Shown in pieces: positions 53,876-62,949 of a stretch of 64,000 nt of DNA (its first letter is position 1; each line of letters starts with the position of its first letter). The translations under genes and the position numbers were made by a program. Source of the DNA: Streptomyces sp. AP-93 (GTDB lineage: Bacteria > Actinomycetota > Actinomycetes > Streptomycetales > Streptomycetaceae). Location of the stretch: the NCBI RefSeq assembly GCF_022808175.1, contig NZ_JALGBX010000022.1, forward strand, positions 105,271 through 169,270. The letters run 5' to 3'. Under the pieces are notes generated by a model. It ran no database searches. It was not told the origin of the DNA and saw only the letters and a program-made list of their open reading frames with translations.

Positions 53876-54058
53876 GGTGAGCCGGATCTCGCGGTCCTGC
53901 TCGCCCGCTCCTATCGGCCGGGACAGCTCCGTGTACGGATCGCGGGCCAGGATTTCGAGGGCCTTTTCGAAGGAGGCGCGGCGCACGGGTTCCAGCCGGT
54001 CCCGGTCGCGGCCCGCCGACTCCGTGAAGAGGACCTCGTAGATCTCCTGGTGCGTCAT
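53777..54058 (-). CDS. RelE/ParE-superfamily toxin-like protein, no antitoxin adjacent
   Basis: 93 residues: VLFTESAGRDRDRLEPVRR, ALEILARDPYTELSRPIGAG, DREIRLTSQIVAEYMVSRGR and LLLVVLRVFDDADI. Pattern of the RelE fold (RxxRxxxxY-type strands). No antitoxin gene is next to it: upstream is empty and downstream is the XPB helicase. Overlaps the 3' end of the GT87-like gene. Confidence 0.65.
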   Translation of the reverse strand: MTHQEIYEVLFTESAGRDRDRLEPVRRASFEKALEILARDPYTELSRPIGAGEQDREIRLTSQIVAEYMVSRGRLLLVVLRVFDDADILLPEG

Positions 54059-54104
54059 ACGACCAGCGTAGGGCCCGGCCGCCCCGTCCGTCAGTCCCCG
54101 TCCG

Positions 54105-55748
54105 TCAGTCCCCGGCCAGCAGCTCGTCGGCGTCCATGATCCGGTAGGCGTAGCCCTGTTCGGCCAGGAAGCGCTGGCGGTGCGCGGCGAAGTCCTGGTC
54201 GATGGTGTCGCGCGCGACGACCGAGTAGAAGCGCGCCTCGTGGCCGTCCGCCTTCGGGCGCAGGACGCGGCCCAGGCGCTGGGCCTCCTCCTGGCGGGAG
54301 CCGAAGGTGCCGGACACCTGGATGGCGACCGTGGCCTCGGGCAGGTCGATGGAGAAGTTCGCGACCTTCGAGACGACCAGCACGCTGATCTCGCCCTCGC
54401 GGAAGGCGTTGAAGAGCTTCTCGCGCTGCGCGTTGGAGGTCTCGCCCTTGATGACGGGCGCGTCGAGGTGCTCGCCGAGCTCGTCGAGCTGGTCGATGTA
54501 CTGCCCGATGACGAGCGTCTGCTCGCCCGCGTGCTTGGCGACCAGTGCCTCGGTGACCTTCCGCTTGGTGGCGGTGGTCGCGCAGAAGCGGTACTTCTCC
54601 TCCGTCTCGGCGGTCGCGTAGGCGAGGCGCTCCGACTCGGTCAGGTTGACCCGGACCTCGACGCAGTCGGCCGGCGCGATGTAGCCCTGCGCCTCGATCT
54701 CCTTCCACGGGGCGTCGAACCGCTTGGGCCCGATGAGGGAGAAGACGTCGGACTCGCGGCCGTCCTCGCGGACCAGGGTCGCCGTCAGGCCGAGGCGCCG
54801 GCGCGCCTGGAGGTCGGCAGTGAACTTGAAGACCGGCGCCGGCAGCAGGTGCACCTCGTCGTAGAGGATCAGGCCCCAGTCCCGGGAGTCGAAGAGCTCC
54901 AGGTGCGGGTAGACGCCCTTCCGCTTCGTCGTCAGGACCTGGTACGTGGCGATCGTGACCGGCCGGATCTCCTTGCGCGTGCCGGAGTACTCGCCGATCT
55001 CCTCCTCCGTCAGCGAGGTCCGCTTGATCAGCTCGTGCTTCCACTGGCGGGCGGAGACGGTGTTCGTGACCAGGATCAGCGTGGTCGCCTTGGCCTTCGC
55101 CATCGCACCGGCGCCGACCAGCGTCTTGCCGGCGCCGCAGGGCAGCACGACCACGCCGGAGCCGCCGTGCCAGAAGCCCTCGACGGCCTGCTGCTGGTAG
55201 GGGCGCAGCGCCCAGCCGGTCTCGTCCAGTTCGATCGGGTGCGCCTCGCCGTCCACGTACCCGGCGAGGTCCTCGGCGGGCCAGCCCAGCTTGAGCAGGG
55301 TCTGCTTGATCTGCCCGCGCTCGGAGGGGTGCACGGCCACGGTGTCGGCATCGAGGCGCGCGCCGACCAGCGGGGCGATCCGCTTCGACCGCAGGATCTC
55401 CTCCAGCACCGGCCGGTCGGTGCTGGTCAGGACCAGCCCGTGGACGGGGTGCTTGGAGAGGGTGAGCCGCCCGTACCGGGCCATGGTCTCGGCGACGTCG
55501 ACGAGCAGCGCGTGCGGGACGGGGTAGCGGGAGAACTCCACGAGCGCGTCCACGACCTGCTCGGCGTCGTGCCCGGCGGCCCGCGCGTTCCACAGCCCCA
55601 GCGGCGTGATCCGGTACGTGTGGATGTGCTCGGGAGCACGCTCCAGCTCGGCGAAGGGCGCGATGGCGCGCCGCGCGGCCGCGGAGAGCTCGTGGTCGAT
55701 CTCGAGGAGGAGCGTTTTGTCGCTCTGGACGATGAGGGGCCCGTTCAC
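54105..55748 (-). CDS. XPB/Rad25-type DNA helicase
   Basis: 547 residues, superfamily-2 3'-5' helicase as found in mycobacteria and other actinobacteria. N-terminal XPB damage-recognition-like region, Walker A CGAGKT (residues 204-209), DEVH box YDEVHLLP, LGLTATLVREDGRESDVF with the RED motif, and motif VI QRLGRVLRP. Probably DNA repair. GTG start at 55748 after GAAAGGG; the N-terminal extension of the open frame is rejected. Confidence 0.92.
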   Translation of the reverse strand: MNGPLIVQSDKTLLLEIDHELSAAARRAIAPFAELERAPEHIHTYRITPLGLWNARAAGHDAEQVVDALVEFSRYPVPHALLVDVAETMARYGRLTLSKHPVHGLVLTSTDRPVLEEILRSKRIAPLVGARLDADTVAVHPSERGQIKQTLLKLGWPAEDLAGYVDGEAHPIELDETGWALRPYQQQAVEGFWHGGSGVVVLPCGAGKTLVGAGAMAKAKATTLILVTNTVSARQWKHELIKRTSLTEEEIGEYSGTRKEIRPVTIATYQVLTTKRKGVYPHLELFDSRDWGLILYDEVHLLPAPVFKFTADLQARRRLGLTATLVREDGRESDVFSLIGPKRFDAPWKEIEAQGYIAPADCVEVRVNLTESERLAYATAETEEKYRFCATTATKRKVTEALVAKHAGEQTLVIGQYIDQLDELGEHLDAPVIKGETSNAQREKLFNAFREGEISVLVVSKVANFSIDLPEATVAIQVSGTFGSRQEEAQRLGRVLRPKADGHEARFYSVVARDTIDQDFAAHRQRFLAEQGYAYRIMDADELLAGD

Positions 55749-55861
55749 GCGTGTCCCTTTCCTGCGGGGGAGGCCCGCCCGGACGCGGGCGGCCAAACCT
55801 CCAGTCTGCCGTATCGCTCCGCGGGCTGGGCGCTTCTGAGCTGTACGGAGCCCCGTCGGTC

Positions 55862-55925
55862 GGTGCGGCGCCGTTGCCGGGGCTCCGCCCCGGACCCCGC
55901 GCCTCACACGCCGGCGGGGCTGAAT
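55862..55925. repeat. dispersed intergenic repeat copy
   Basis: ggcgccgttgccggggctcc, then cgcgcctcacacgccggcgg. Variant of the 49689 and 63920 copies. Confidence 0.75.
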
Positions 55926-55941
55926 GTGCCGGAGCACGGGG

Positions 55942-56152
55942 TCAGGCTCCGCCGGTGGTGAAGGCGAGGATGGCGGGGGCGGCCTCGCGGAGCGTCGGGA
56001 AGTGGCGGTGGGCGCCCGGGCAGGGCGGACAGCAGCTCGGCCGCGCCGTCGTGCGGAGTAGGTGTGCGGAGTAGGTGTGCGACGGCGTCGACGAGGGTGC
56101 CGTCGAAGCCGAACAGGCCGTACCGCGCGGGAGCGGCGGCTGCGGTGGTCAC
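55942..56152 (-). pseudogene. decayed HAD-superfamily phosphatase
   Basis: Begins GTG at 56152 with motif I-like GLFGFDGTLVDAVAHLLRTP; after LLSALPG the frame breaks and the family-like end AHRHFPTLREAAPAILAFTT continues in another frame to a stop at 55942. The cap and motifs II-III are missing. It starts eight bases after the TetR stop, so it was probably cotranscribed. Confidence 0.6.
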
Positions 56153-56159
56153 CGGCGGA

Positions 56160-56768
56160 TCATGACAGGCCGCGCAGGAGCAGCTTCAGGCCGCCCTCGA
56201 ACTCCCGGTCCGGGGTGACCGAGCGGGCGTCGCGGGCGGTGGCCGTCATGTACGGGAACTCCTGCGGGGGGAGACCGGCGATGGCGGCGGTTCCGGGTCC
56301 GGCCAGCGGCCCGAGGTGTTCCAGCTGCGTGGCGCCGATCACGTACGCGATGAGGGCACGCAGCGCGAGCACCCGCTCCTCGGCCTCGATGCCGGCCTCG
56401 GTGAGGACTCCGAGCACCGTTTCCGACCAGCGCAGCCCGCCGGCCGAACGGTGGCGGTGCGTCAGGGAGAGCGGGAGCGCGGCCGGGTGGGCGCCCATGG
56501 TGTCGCGCAGGCGGCGGGCCAGGACGGTGATCCGGCCCTGCCAGGGGCCCGGGGGCGGCGGGGTGGTGTCGACGCCGCTGAGGACGAGTTCGACGACGAG
56601 TGCTTCGAGTTCCTCGCGGCCCGGGACGTAGCGGTACAGGGCCATGGGGCTGATGCCGAGCTCGGTGGCGACGGCGCGCATGGAGAGGCCGGGGAGCCCG
56701 TCGCGGTCGATGACGGCGAGGGCGGCGGCGGCCAGTTGGTCCGGGGTGTGCGAGCGGGGGCGCGGCAT
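56160..56768 (-). CDS. TetR-family repressor (TetR_C type)
   Basis: 202 residues. HTH: LSMRAVATELGISPMALYRY then VPGREELEALVVE; TetR_C-like ligand domain follows. ATG at 56768 (MPRPRSHTPDQL). Divergent from a peroxiredoxin-like gene, with a perfect palindrome between them. Confidence 0.88.
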   Translation of the reverse strand: MPRPRSHTPDQLAAAALAVIDRDGLPGLSMRAVATELGISPMALYRYVPGREELEALVVELVLSGVDTTPPPPGPWQGRITVLARRLRDTMGAHPAALPLSLTHRHRSAGGLRWSETVLGVLTEAGIEAEERVLALRALIAYVIGATQLEHLGPLAGPGTAAIAGLPPQEFPYMTATARDARSVTPDREFEGGLKLLLRGLS

Positions 56769-56779
56769 GACGGTTGACA

Positions 56780-56832
56780 GCGTACGGCATACGCCTACGC
56801 TGGAGAGGTAGGCGTACGGCATACGCCTACGC
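56780..56832. promoter_or_regulatory. double TetR operator
   Basis: A perfect palindrome gtaggcgta-cggca-tacgcctac at 56808-56830. A 21-base word from it recurs exactly at 56780-56800, giving two half-overlapping sites 32 bases apart that cover both divergent promoters. Confidence 0.8.
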
Positions 56833-56852
56833 CTGTCGAGGGAGGGTTTCCC

Positions 56853-57503
56853 ATGCTCGAACCCGGTTCCGTGGTACCCGTACGCCTGCTCACGTCCGTC
56901 ACTCCTGTCACCCCCGTCGCGCCGGTCGCGCCGGTCGCGTCCATCACGTCCGCAGGGGCCGTCGAAGGAGAGGCCGTCTCCGTGCCCGACCCGGAGCGGC
57001 TCGTCCATCTGCAGTTCCGGCGCTTCGCCGGCTGCCCCGTCTGCCACCTCCACCTGCGGTCCGTCGTCCGGCGGCACGCGGAGATCGAGGCCGCCGGGAT
57101 CCGCGAGGTCGTGCTCTTCCACTCCTCCGCGGAGGAACTGCGCCCGCATGTCGCCGACTTCCCCTTCGACGTGATCGCCGATCCGCGGCAGCGGCTGTAC
57201 CGGGAGTTCGGAGTCGAGTCCTCCCCGCGCTCCCTGCTGGACCCGCGTGCCTGGGGGCCGGTGCTGTGGGGGATCGGGCGGTCGGCCGCCGAGGTGGCGC
57301 GGGGCCGGGAGCGGCTTCCCGCGCGGCGGCAGCCAAACGGGCGGCTCGGGCTGCCCGCGGACCTGCTGATCGCGCCGGACGGGAGGGTGCTGGCCGCCAA
57401 GTACGGGGAGCACGTGTACGACCAGTGGTCCGTCGACGAACTTCTCCGACTGGCGGATCCGGCGGCCGAATATCCCGTGGGCGCCGGGGGAGCACCTGCG
57501 TAG
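56853..57503 (+). CDS. peroxiredoxin-like (AhpC/TSA-related) protein
   Basis: 216 residues, thioredoxin fold: FRRFAGCPVCHLHLRSVVRR (a CPVC active site), VVLFHSSAEEL, FDVIADPRQRLYREFGVE and PADLLIAPDGRVLAAKYGEH. Matches the peroxiredoxin-like group common in actinobacteria. An insertion of Val-Thr/Ala-Pro repeats (TPVTPVAPVAPVAS) lies near the N-terminus. Controlled by the divergent TetR. Confidence 0.8.
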   Translation: MLEPGSVVPVRLLTSVTPVTPVAPVAPVASITSAGAVEGEAVSVPDPERLVHLQFRRFAGCPVCHLHLRSVVRRHAEIEAAGIREVVLFHSSAEELRPHVADFPFDVIADPRQRLYREFGVESSPRSLLDPRAWGPVLWGIGRSAAEVARGRERLPARRQPNGRLGLPADLLIAPDGRVLAAKYGEHVYDQWSVDELLRLADPAAEYPVGAGGAPA

Positions 57504-57512
57504 GGTCGCCAC

Positions 57513-57995
57513 ATGAGCAGCGATCAGCAGACTTTCGTACCGCCCGCGGACGTGTTCGAGGTGCCCGTCCGGCTCGTCGGGGAGGGGTTCCGGCTGGAGC
57601 CCCTCGGGCCCGAGCACAACGAGGGCGACCTCGCCGCCTGGAGCGGGAGCATCGCGCACGTGCGCGCGACGCCCGGCTTCCTGGGGGACTGGCCACCTCT
57701 GGAGGGCATGAGCCCCGAGGCGAACCTCGCCGATCTGGTGCGCCACGCACGGGACTTCGCCGAGCGGCGCGGGTTCACGTACAGCGTGCTGGAGGGGGAG
57801 CGCGAGGGCGAGGGCGAGGTCATCGGGTGTCTCTACATCTATCCCGCGAAGGCCGAGCCGGGGCGCGTGCACGTCAGTTCCTGGGTGCGCGCCGACCGGG
57901 TCGCGCTCGACAAGGCCGTGTACGACACCGTCACGCGCTGGCTCGCCGAGGTCTGGCCGTTCGACGCGGAGCGCATCGCGTACGCGGCGAGGTGA
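57513..57995 (+). CDS. GNAT-family acetyltransferase-like protein
   Basis: 160 residues: VRLVGEGFRLEPLGPEHNEG, FTYSVLEGEREGEGEVIGCL, YIYPAKAEPGRVHVSSWVRA. GNAT-like fold, but the acetyl-CoA loop is weak. Starts nine bases after the peroxiredoxin-like stop, so likely the same transcript. Confidence 0.7.
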   Translation: MSSDQQTFVPPADVFEVPVRLVGEGFRLEPLGPEHNEGDLAAWSGSIAHVRATPGFLGDWPPLEGMSPEANLADLVRHARDFAERRGFTYSVLEGEREGEGEVIGCLYIYPAKAEPGRVHVSSWVRADRVALDKAVYDTVTRWLAEVWPFDAERIAYAAR

Positions 57996-58009
57996 GCGAG
58001 GCGGAAGCA

Positions 58010-58050
58010 GAAGGGGCCCGGCCCGCGCGTGGCGTGGACCGGGCCCCTTC
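58010..58050. terminator. bidirectional hairpin terminator
   Basis: 12-bp perfect stem (58010-58021 with 58039-58050) between convergent genes. Confidence 0.8.
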
Positions 58051-58070
58051 GGGGTGGCGGTACGGGGTGA

Positions 58071-59390
58071 CTAGCCGCGGACGGTGCGCCGGCGGTGGGC
58101 GAACCAGGCGACCGCGCCGCCGAGGCCGATGAGGACGGTGGCCAGGCCGGAGTAGTACAGGGTGGTGTCGGAGTCCGCGCCGGTGTGCGCGAGGGAGCCG
58201 GTCGGCGCGGGGGTGTTCCCCGTGGCCGGGGTCGTCGTGGCCGTGGGGGTGGTGGTCGCGGAGCCGGTCGGAGCCGGGGTGGTGGGCGTCGGGGAGGTGG
58301 GCGCGGGGGAGGTCGGGGCCGGCGAGGTGGGAGCCGGGGAGGTGGGCGGGGTGGTGGTCTTCGGGCCGAGCGCGAACTCCCCATCGGCGTACTCGAAGTG
58401 GTAGGTGTTGTCGCCCTCGGCCAGGCCGACGGAGGCGGTCGCCTTGACCGGGGTGAGCTTCTTGAGCTGCGTCTTCGGGCCGAGCCTGACCTGCAGGCGC
58501 ACGACGCGCTCGCCGGAGGAGGCCCCGAAGCCCTTGGCGATGACCGGCAGATTGACGCTGGTGCCCTTCCAGGTGCCGTCGCCCTTGACGCGCGTCTGGA
58601 GGTCGGCTGCCTCGTGCTCGGACAGGTCGGCCGTGGCCACCTCGAGCCAGGTGCCGAGCCCGGAGCTGAACTGGCCCTCACCGGTGACCCGGTAGTGCAG
58701 GTCCAGCTCCTTGCAGTCGGGGGACCCGCCGCCGTCCGTGCAGGGGGCCGCCTTGCCGAACCAGGTCTCCAGTGCACCGGGCTTGCCCGCCGGGCTGGTC
58801 TTGAAGGTGAGGGAGCCCTCGCCGCCGTCCGCGATCTCGTTCTGGATGCTCGACGCCCGCAGGGTGAAGTCGCCGTTGATGGTCGGGTAGCTCTTGCCGA
58901 GGCCCATGGTGACCTTCCAGACCAGCGTGCCGCCGGCCGGGATCTCGAAGCCCTCCGTGGGGTTCTTGCCCGCCGGGTAGAACATGCCCTGCCACCCGCC
59001 GTCCTGCTGCCCGATGAAGAAGGAGGTCGCCGGGGCGCTGACGGGCTCGACCTTGTAGATCACGTCGGCCTTCTGGAGCGGGCTGGCGCCGATGGGGTCG
59101 AGGAGCATCCACGGGTGGTAGGAGGAGGACTTGGCCGTCGTGTTGGTCACCGTCAGGTCGAAGGTCGACGTCGCGCCGCCGCGGGTCAGCGGTCCGCTCG
59201 GGACCGGCGCGCTCATCGTGGTCTTCAGCGCCTTCGGGTTGCCCTCGTCGGCGGAGGCCGACAGCGGCATCAGGAAGGTGCCGGCGACGGCGGCGGCGAC
59301 CACGGCGGCCGAGCCGGTGCGCAGGGCGGCGGAGCGGAAGACGGCGGAGCGGAAGACGGCGGAGCGGAAGACGGCGGAGCGAGCGGACAT
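58071..59390 (-). CDS. LAxTG sortase-anchored surface protein
   Basis: 439 residues. Signal peptide with an unusual N-region of RSAVF repeats (MSARSAVFRSAVFRSAVFRS) coded by four 15-base repeats, an extracellular beta-rich part (about 50-340), a Thr/Ser/Pro spacer of TSPAP repeats, then LAHTG, a membrane helix and RRRTVRG. The sorting signal suits class E sortases of Streptomyces. Two Cys (PCTDGGGSPDCK) may form a disulfide. Ligand unknown. ATG at 59390. Confidence 0.85.
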   Translation of the reverse strand: MSARSAVFRSAVFRSAVFRSAALRTGSAAVVAAAVAGTFLMPLSASADEGNPKALKTTMSAPVPSGPLTRGGATSTFDLTVTNTTAKSSSYHPWMLLDPIGASPLQKADVIYKVEPVSAPATSFFIGQQDGGWQGMFYPAGKNPTEGFEIPAGGTLVWKVTMGLGKSYPTINGDFTLRASSIQNEIADGGEGSLTFKTSPAGKPGALETWFGKAAPCTDGGGSPDCKELDLHYRVTGEGQFSSGLGTWLEVATADLSEHEAADLQTRVKGDGTWKGTSVNLPVIAKGFGASSGERVVRLQVRLGPKTQLKKLTPVKATASVGLAEGDNTYHFEYADGEFALGPKTTTPPTSPAPTSPAPTSPAPTSPTPTTPAPTGSATTTPTATTTPATGNTPAPTGSLAHTGADSDTTLYYSGLATVLIGLGGAVAWFAHRRRTVRG

Positions 59391-59696
59391 GGCGGATTCC
59401 CCCCAGGAATCATCAAGAACACATGGCAGTGGCGGCCGAGAGGCCGAGAGGCAGTGCAGAGGCAGTGCGAGGCAGCGCAGAGGTAGGGCAGAGGTGAGGC
59501 AGAGAAAGAGAGGCCGCGCGAGGTGGCCGGCTACTGAAGGCCGGTCCGATGGTGCTTGGTTCTCGCCGGCGGTCCGGTTGCTTCCCCCCGGTCGCTCCTG
59601 CGATGAGCTGATCCTCACACAGGTCGCATCCCCAATCCGTCGCCGGAATGTCACCGCCGTGCAACAGGGAAATAAGCTCCCGCAGCCTGTTTCCTG
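59391..59696. other. upstream region of the LAxTG gene
   Basis: 306 bases without a gene. 59445-59510 holds degenerate copies of agaggcagtgc, and ggaaa/tttcc arms (59668-59694) flank a possible weak terminator for the DUF4291 gene's far side. AT-richer stretch at 59600-59690 likely contains the promoter. Confidence 0.4.
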
Positions 59697-60299
59697 CTAT
59701 GCGCCCAGGTGCTCCAGCGGCCCCGCCGGATAGGGCGTCTCCACCGGCAGCAGGGCCCGCGCCGCCTCCGGTTCGCCGGAGCGGAGCAGGCCGTGGATCT
59801 CCCGGGCCAGCGGGGTGACATCGCGGATGGAGACCGTCCACTCGTCGGCGTAGGCGCGTGACGCCGTCCCGGACAGGCCCAGTTGGAGCGAGCGGTACGG
59901 CAGCGGGTTCAGGTGCAGGTCCCGCTCCGGGTCCCACTGGACGCGGGCGGGGGCGGTGCGCAGCGCCTGCTTCCAGGCCGAGCGGTCGGGGTGCACGCCG
60001 GGCGCGTAGTGGGACAGGCAGGCGTCGCTCAGGGCCCGGTCGAAACCGGCGCGGGTGATCTCGACGGCCAGGACCGTCTCCTGACCCTCCTTGGTGGCCC
60101 AGCCGCAGCGGTACATCATCCACAGGAACGACGGCTTGACCCAGGTCATCCGCTCGCGCTTCCACTCGGGCGGGAAACGGCCGTCGCGGGCGGCCGGCAG
60201 TCCCAGACCGGGGCGGTAGGCCTGGTAGACGGTGAGGGTGTCGGCGGTGTGGGAGGCGCGGATCTGGTGGCGGGGGTACGGGGCTGCGGATTCCTGCAT
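59697..60299 (-). CDS. DUF4291 protein
   Basis: 200 residues with the DUF4291 pattern: IRASHTADTLTVYQAYRP, MTWVKPSFLWMMYRCGWATK, VLAVEITRAGFD and VQWDPERDLHLNPLPYRSLQ. Function unknown. ATG at 60299. Confidence 0.88.
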   Translation of the reverse strand: MQESAAPYPRHQIRASHTADTLTVYQAYRPGLGLPAARDGRFPPEWKRERMTWVKPSFLWMMYRCGWATKEGQETVLAVEITRAGFDRALSDACLSHYAPGVHPDRSAWKQALRTAPARVQWDPERDLHLNPLPYRSLQLGLSGTASRAYADEWTVSIRDVTPLAREIHGLLRSGEPEAARALLPVETPYPAGPLEHLGA

Positions 60300-60382
60300 G
60301 GCCCCAGGGTGCGGGCCGCGGGCCGTCCCGGCCAGCGGATTTCCCCGGAGCTCAGGGCCGGGGGCCCGGGACTCGACCCCGA

Positions 60383-62815
60383 CTACACCTGGTCCTCCGC
60401 CAGTTCCGCGACGCCCGTGATCCGGTGCAGCGCGAAGGTCCGTACCTCGTCCGCCGTGTGGTCGTAGCCGGTGACGAAGCCGCCCTCCACCCGTACCGGG
60501 GCGATGACCCGCTGGCTCGCCGCCCCGTCGGCGTTGACGTAGCCGATCCACACCGCGGACCCGGTGAGCGCCGCCGCCTGCACGGTCGCCAGGGTCTCCG
60601 CCGCGCTCGTGCGCGGGAGTTCGCCGGGGGCGCCCGGGGAGCCGGAAGCGGCGGGCTCCTTGCGGACCGCCGTCGCCGCCAGGTCGCCCGCGCGGATCGC
60701 CCGTACGGCCGCCCCGAGCAGCGTCCTGTCCGGGACCGGAGGCCCGTCGGGGACCGGTACGGGCAGGGCGCGGGCCGGGGTGCGGTGGGCGTCGGCGCGG
60801 GAGACCAGGACGTCACCCGTACGGGATTCCGCGGCCGGCGCGTACCCCATGGCCCGCAACCCGTCGAGCAGCGCGGTCGGTTCGGCCTGCGCGGCCAGTA
60901 CGGTCGGGGCGAGGCGGCGCAGCCCGAGGCCGGCGGACCGCTTGTCGGCGAGGATCTCGTTCAGCATGCCGTCGTCGTCGCAGCGCACGTACGAGGAGGC
61001 CGCGCCGACCCGGAGGTGTCCGTGCCGCCGGGCCACGTCGTCGATGAGGTACGACAGCGGCTGCGGTACCGGGGTCCGGCTGTGCTCGGCGAGGAAGGAC
61101 TGCAGGTCGACGGCGGTGTGGCCGGCGTCCAGGGCGCGGCGTACCGACCCGGGCGTGAAGCGGTACACGGTGGCCCCGCCCTTGGACTCGATCTCCGCCA
61201 GCACGGCCAGCACCTCGGCGAGCGGCCGCCGCAGCGGCCCCGGGGCCACCGCCGTCAGGTCGGCCTGGAGCAGTACGTGGTCCACGGGCTCGGGCAGCAG
61301 CGGCGCGAGCAGCGGCGCCGGGTCGCGCCCCTCCAGCAGGGCCCGGCCGGGCGCGGCGAGCGCTCCCCGGCCGGTGACTCCGAGGACCTCCGCCTCGGTC
61401 AGCGTCCAGCGTGCGAGGCGGGCGCGCAGTTCGCTCGTACCGCGGACCGGCCGTTCCCACGCGAGGCGGGCGAGGAGCACGGCCGGGTCGGGGGAGCCGC
61501 CCTCGGGGAGGTCGGCGAGGAGGCCGAGGATGCGGCGGCGCACCTCGGGGGCGGCGGAGCGGTCCAGTTCCGCGCCGAGCGCCGACAGGGTGCGGCCCTT
61601 CGCGTCCTGTTCGCCGACCAGGCCCGGGGTCCGGGTGGCGGTCAGCCAGGCCGCCGCCAGCACCGACCAGCGCTCGGCGGGCGGGAGTTCGAGCCAGCCG
61701 TCGAAGGCGGGGGTCGGGGCGTACCGCTCGTCGGCCTCGCTGTCGCTGGCCAGCAGGCCCGCCGCGTAGGACAGTTCGATCCAGAACGCCGCCGACGGCT
61801 CGTCGGTGTCCAGGGTGGAGGCGGCCCGCTTCAGGTCGCGTACGGAGAGCCCGCCCGCCCGGAGCACGGCCGGACCGGCGTGCTCCCAGGACTTCACCAG
61901 CTCCTCGACCGTCGACAGCGCGGCCAGTGCCTGGCCGGCCGCGTTCGCGTCCACAAGCTGTGGACGGTGCTCGCGGTGCGCGGGAACCGCCGGGGCCAGC
62001 GGCTCCGTCGCCCGGTGCGCGAGCCCGCCGCGCAGGTACAGCGCCACCTCGCGCGGCAGCAGCACCGTGCGCGCCGAGGCCGGCAGCAGCAGGCCGCGGT
62101 CGCGCAGCCAGCGCACCGGAGGCGTCGGATGGGGCGTCACTTCCCCGTAGGGCGGGCCCCACACGAGCCGGCCCAGCACCTGGTGGGCCTCCGCCGGAGC
62201 CTCGTCGAGCAGCGCCGACATCCGTACCGGGTCGGTGAACAGGGCCGTCAGCGCGGTCACCGCCGACACCGGGTCGTGCGTCGCGGGCAGTCCGACGGCC
62301 GCCACGATCTCCTGGATCCGGGTCGGCGACATGCCGGCGGTGGCCTCGGCGACGGTCGGGCCGAGCCCGGTGGGGGAGGGCCGCGAAGCGGAGGGGGCGA
62401 GCAGCTCGCGGGCGGTGCGCACCAGGCGCAGCCGCTCGTCGTCACCCCATACGAGGGCCTGCTCGCGCAGGGTCGCCAGGGCCCGGGGGAGTTCCGCGCG
62501 GGCCCCGTTGTCCGCGCCGGAGGTGGTGCCGGTGTCGCCGCTGAGCAGGGACTCCAGTACCGCGTACGGGCAGGGCTCGGGGCCCACCGCGAGGGCCTCG
62601 GCGGTCTGCAGGGCGAACCGGTCCAGGCGGTCCAGCGCGCGCACCACCGAAGCCCGCGTACCGGCCCGCGTGGCGAGCTGCGTCACGTCCCCGGGGACCG
62701 GGCTCAGCAGGTCCGGCCGGGCGCGCAGCAGGGCGCCGAGCCCGTCGTCGTCGCGGGCGCGCAGCGCTTCGGCGAGGGAGCGCGGAGCGCTTCCCGCGGT
62801 GCTCGGGTCAGGCAC
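60383..62815 (-). CDS. helicase-associated (XPB/Ssl2-like) protein with C-terminal WYL domain
   Basis: 810 residues annotated in relatives as helicase C-terminal domain protein. No Walker A is seen. LLQADLTAVAPGPLRRPLAE with a following TVYRFTPGSVRRALDAG segment is the XPB_N-like part; the last 65 residues (SAVWIGYVNADGAASQRVIA, GFVTGYDHTADEVRTFALHR) form a WYL ligand/nucleic-acid-sensing domain. GTG at 62815 after AGGAGG is preferred. Might assist the XPB helicase encoded 4.6 kb away. Role inferred. Confidence 0.75.
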   Translation of the reverse strand: MPDPSTAGSAPRSLAEALRARDDDGLGALLRARPDLLSPVPGDVTQLATRAGTRASVVRALDRLDRFALQTAEALAVGPEPCPYAVLESLLSGDTGTTSGADNGARAELPRALATLREQALVWGDDERLRLVRTARELLAPSASRPSPTGLGPTVAEATAGMSPTRIQEIVAAVGLPATHDPVSAVTALTALFTDPVRMSALLDEAPAEAHQVLGRLVWGPPYGEVTPHPTPPVRWLRDRGLLLPASARTVLLPREVALYLRGGLAHRATEPLAPAVPAHREHRPQLVDANAAGQALAALSTVEELVKSWEHAGPAVLRAGGLSVRDLKRAASTLDTDEPSAAFWIELSYAAGLLASDSEADERYAPTPAFDGWLELPPAERWSVLAAAWLTATRTPGLVGEQDAKGRTLSALGAELDRSAAPEVRRRILGLLADLPEGGSPDPAVLLARLAWERPVRGTSELRARLARWTLTEAEVLGVTGRGALAAPGRALLEGRDPAPLLAPLLPEPVDHVLLQADLTAVAPGPLRRPLAEVLAVLAEIESKGGATVYRFTPGSVRRALDAGHTAVDLQSFLAEHSRTPVPQPLSYLIDDVARRHGHLRVGAASSYVRCDDDGMLNEILADKRSAGLGLRRLAPTVLAAQAEPTALLDGLRAMGYAPAAESRTGDVLVSRADAHRTPARALPVPVPDGPPVPDRTLLGAAVRAIRAGDLAATAVRKEPAASGSPGAPGELPRTSAAETLATVQAAALTGSAVWIGYVNADGAASQRVIAPVRVEGGFVTGYDHTADEVRTFALHRITGVAELAEDQV

Positions 62816-62949
62816 GGTCGTCGCCTCCTGGTCGCGTCGGCCGGTCAGTCGGCCGGTCCCCATCCGGTCAACGGTATCCGCTGCGCCCCCGGCCGCTCCA
62901 CGGGCGCACGCGCTACCTTCGCTGGAGGTGGCACGGGAGGAGCCGGGGC

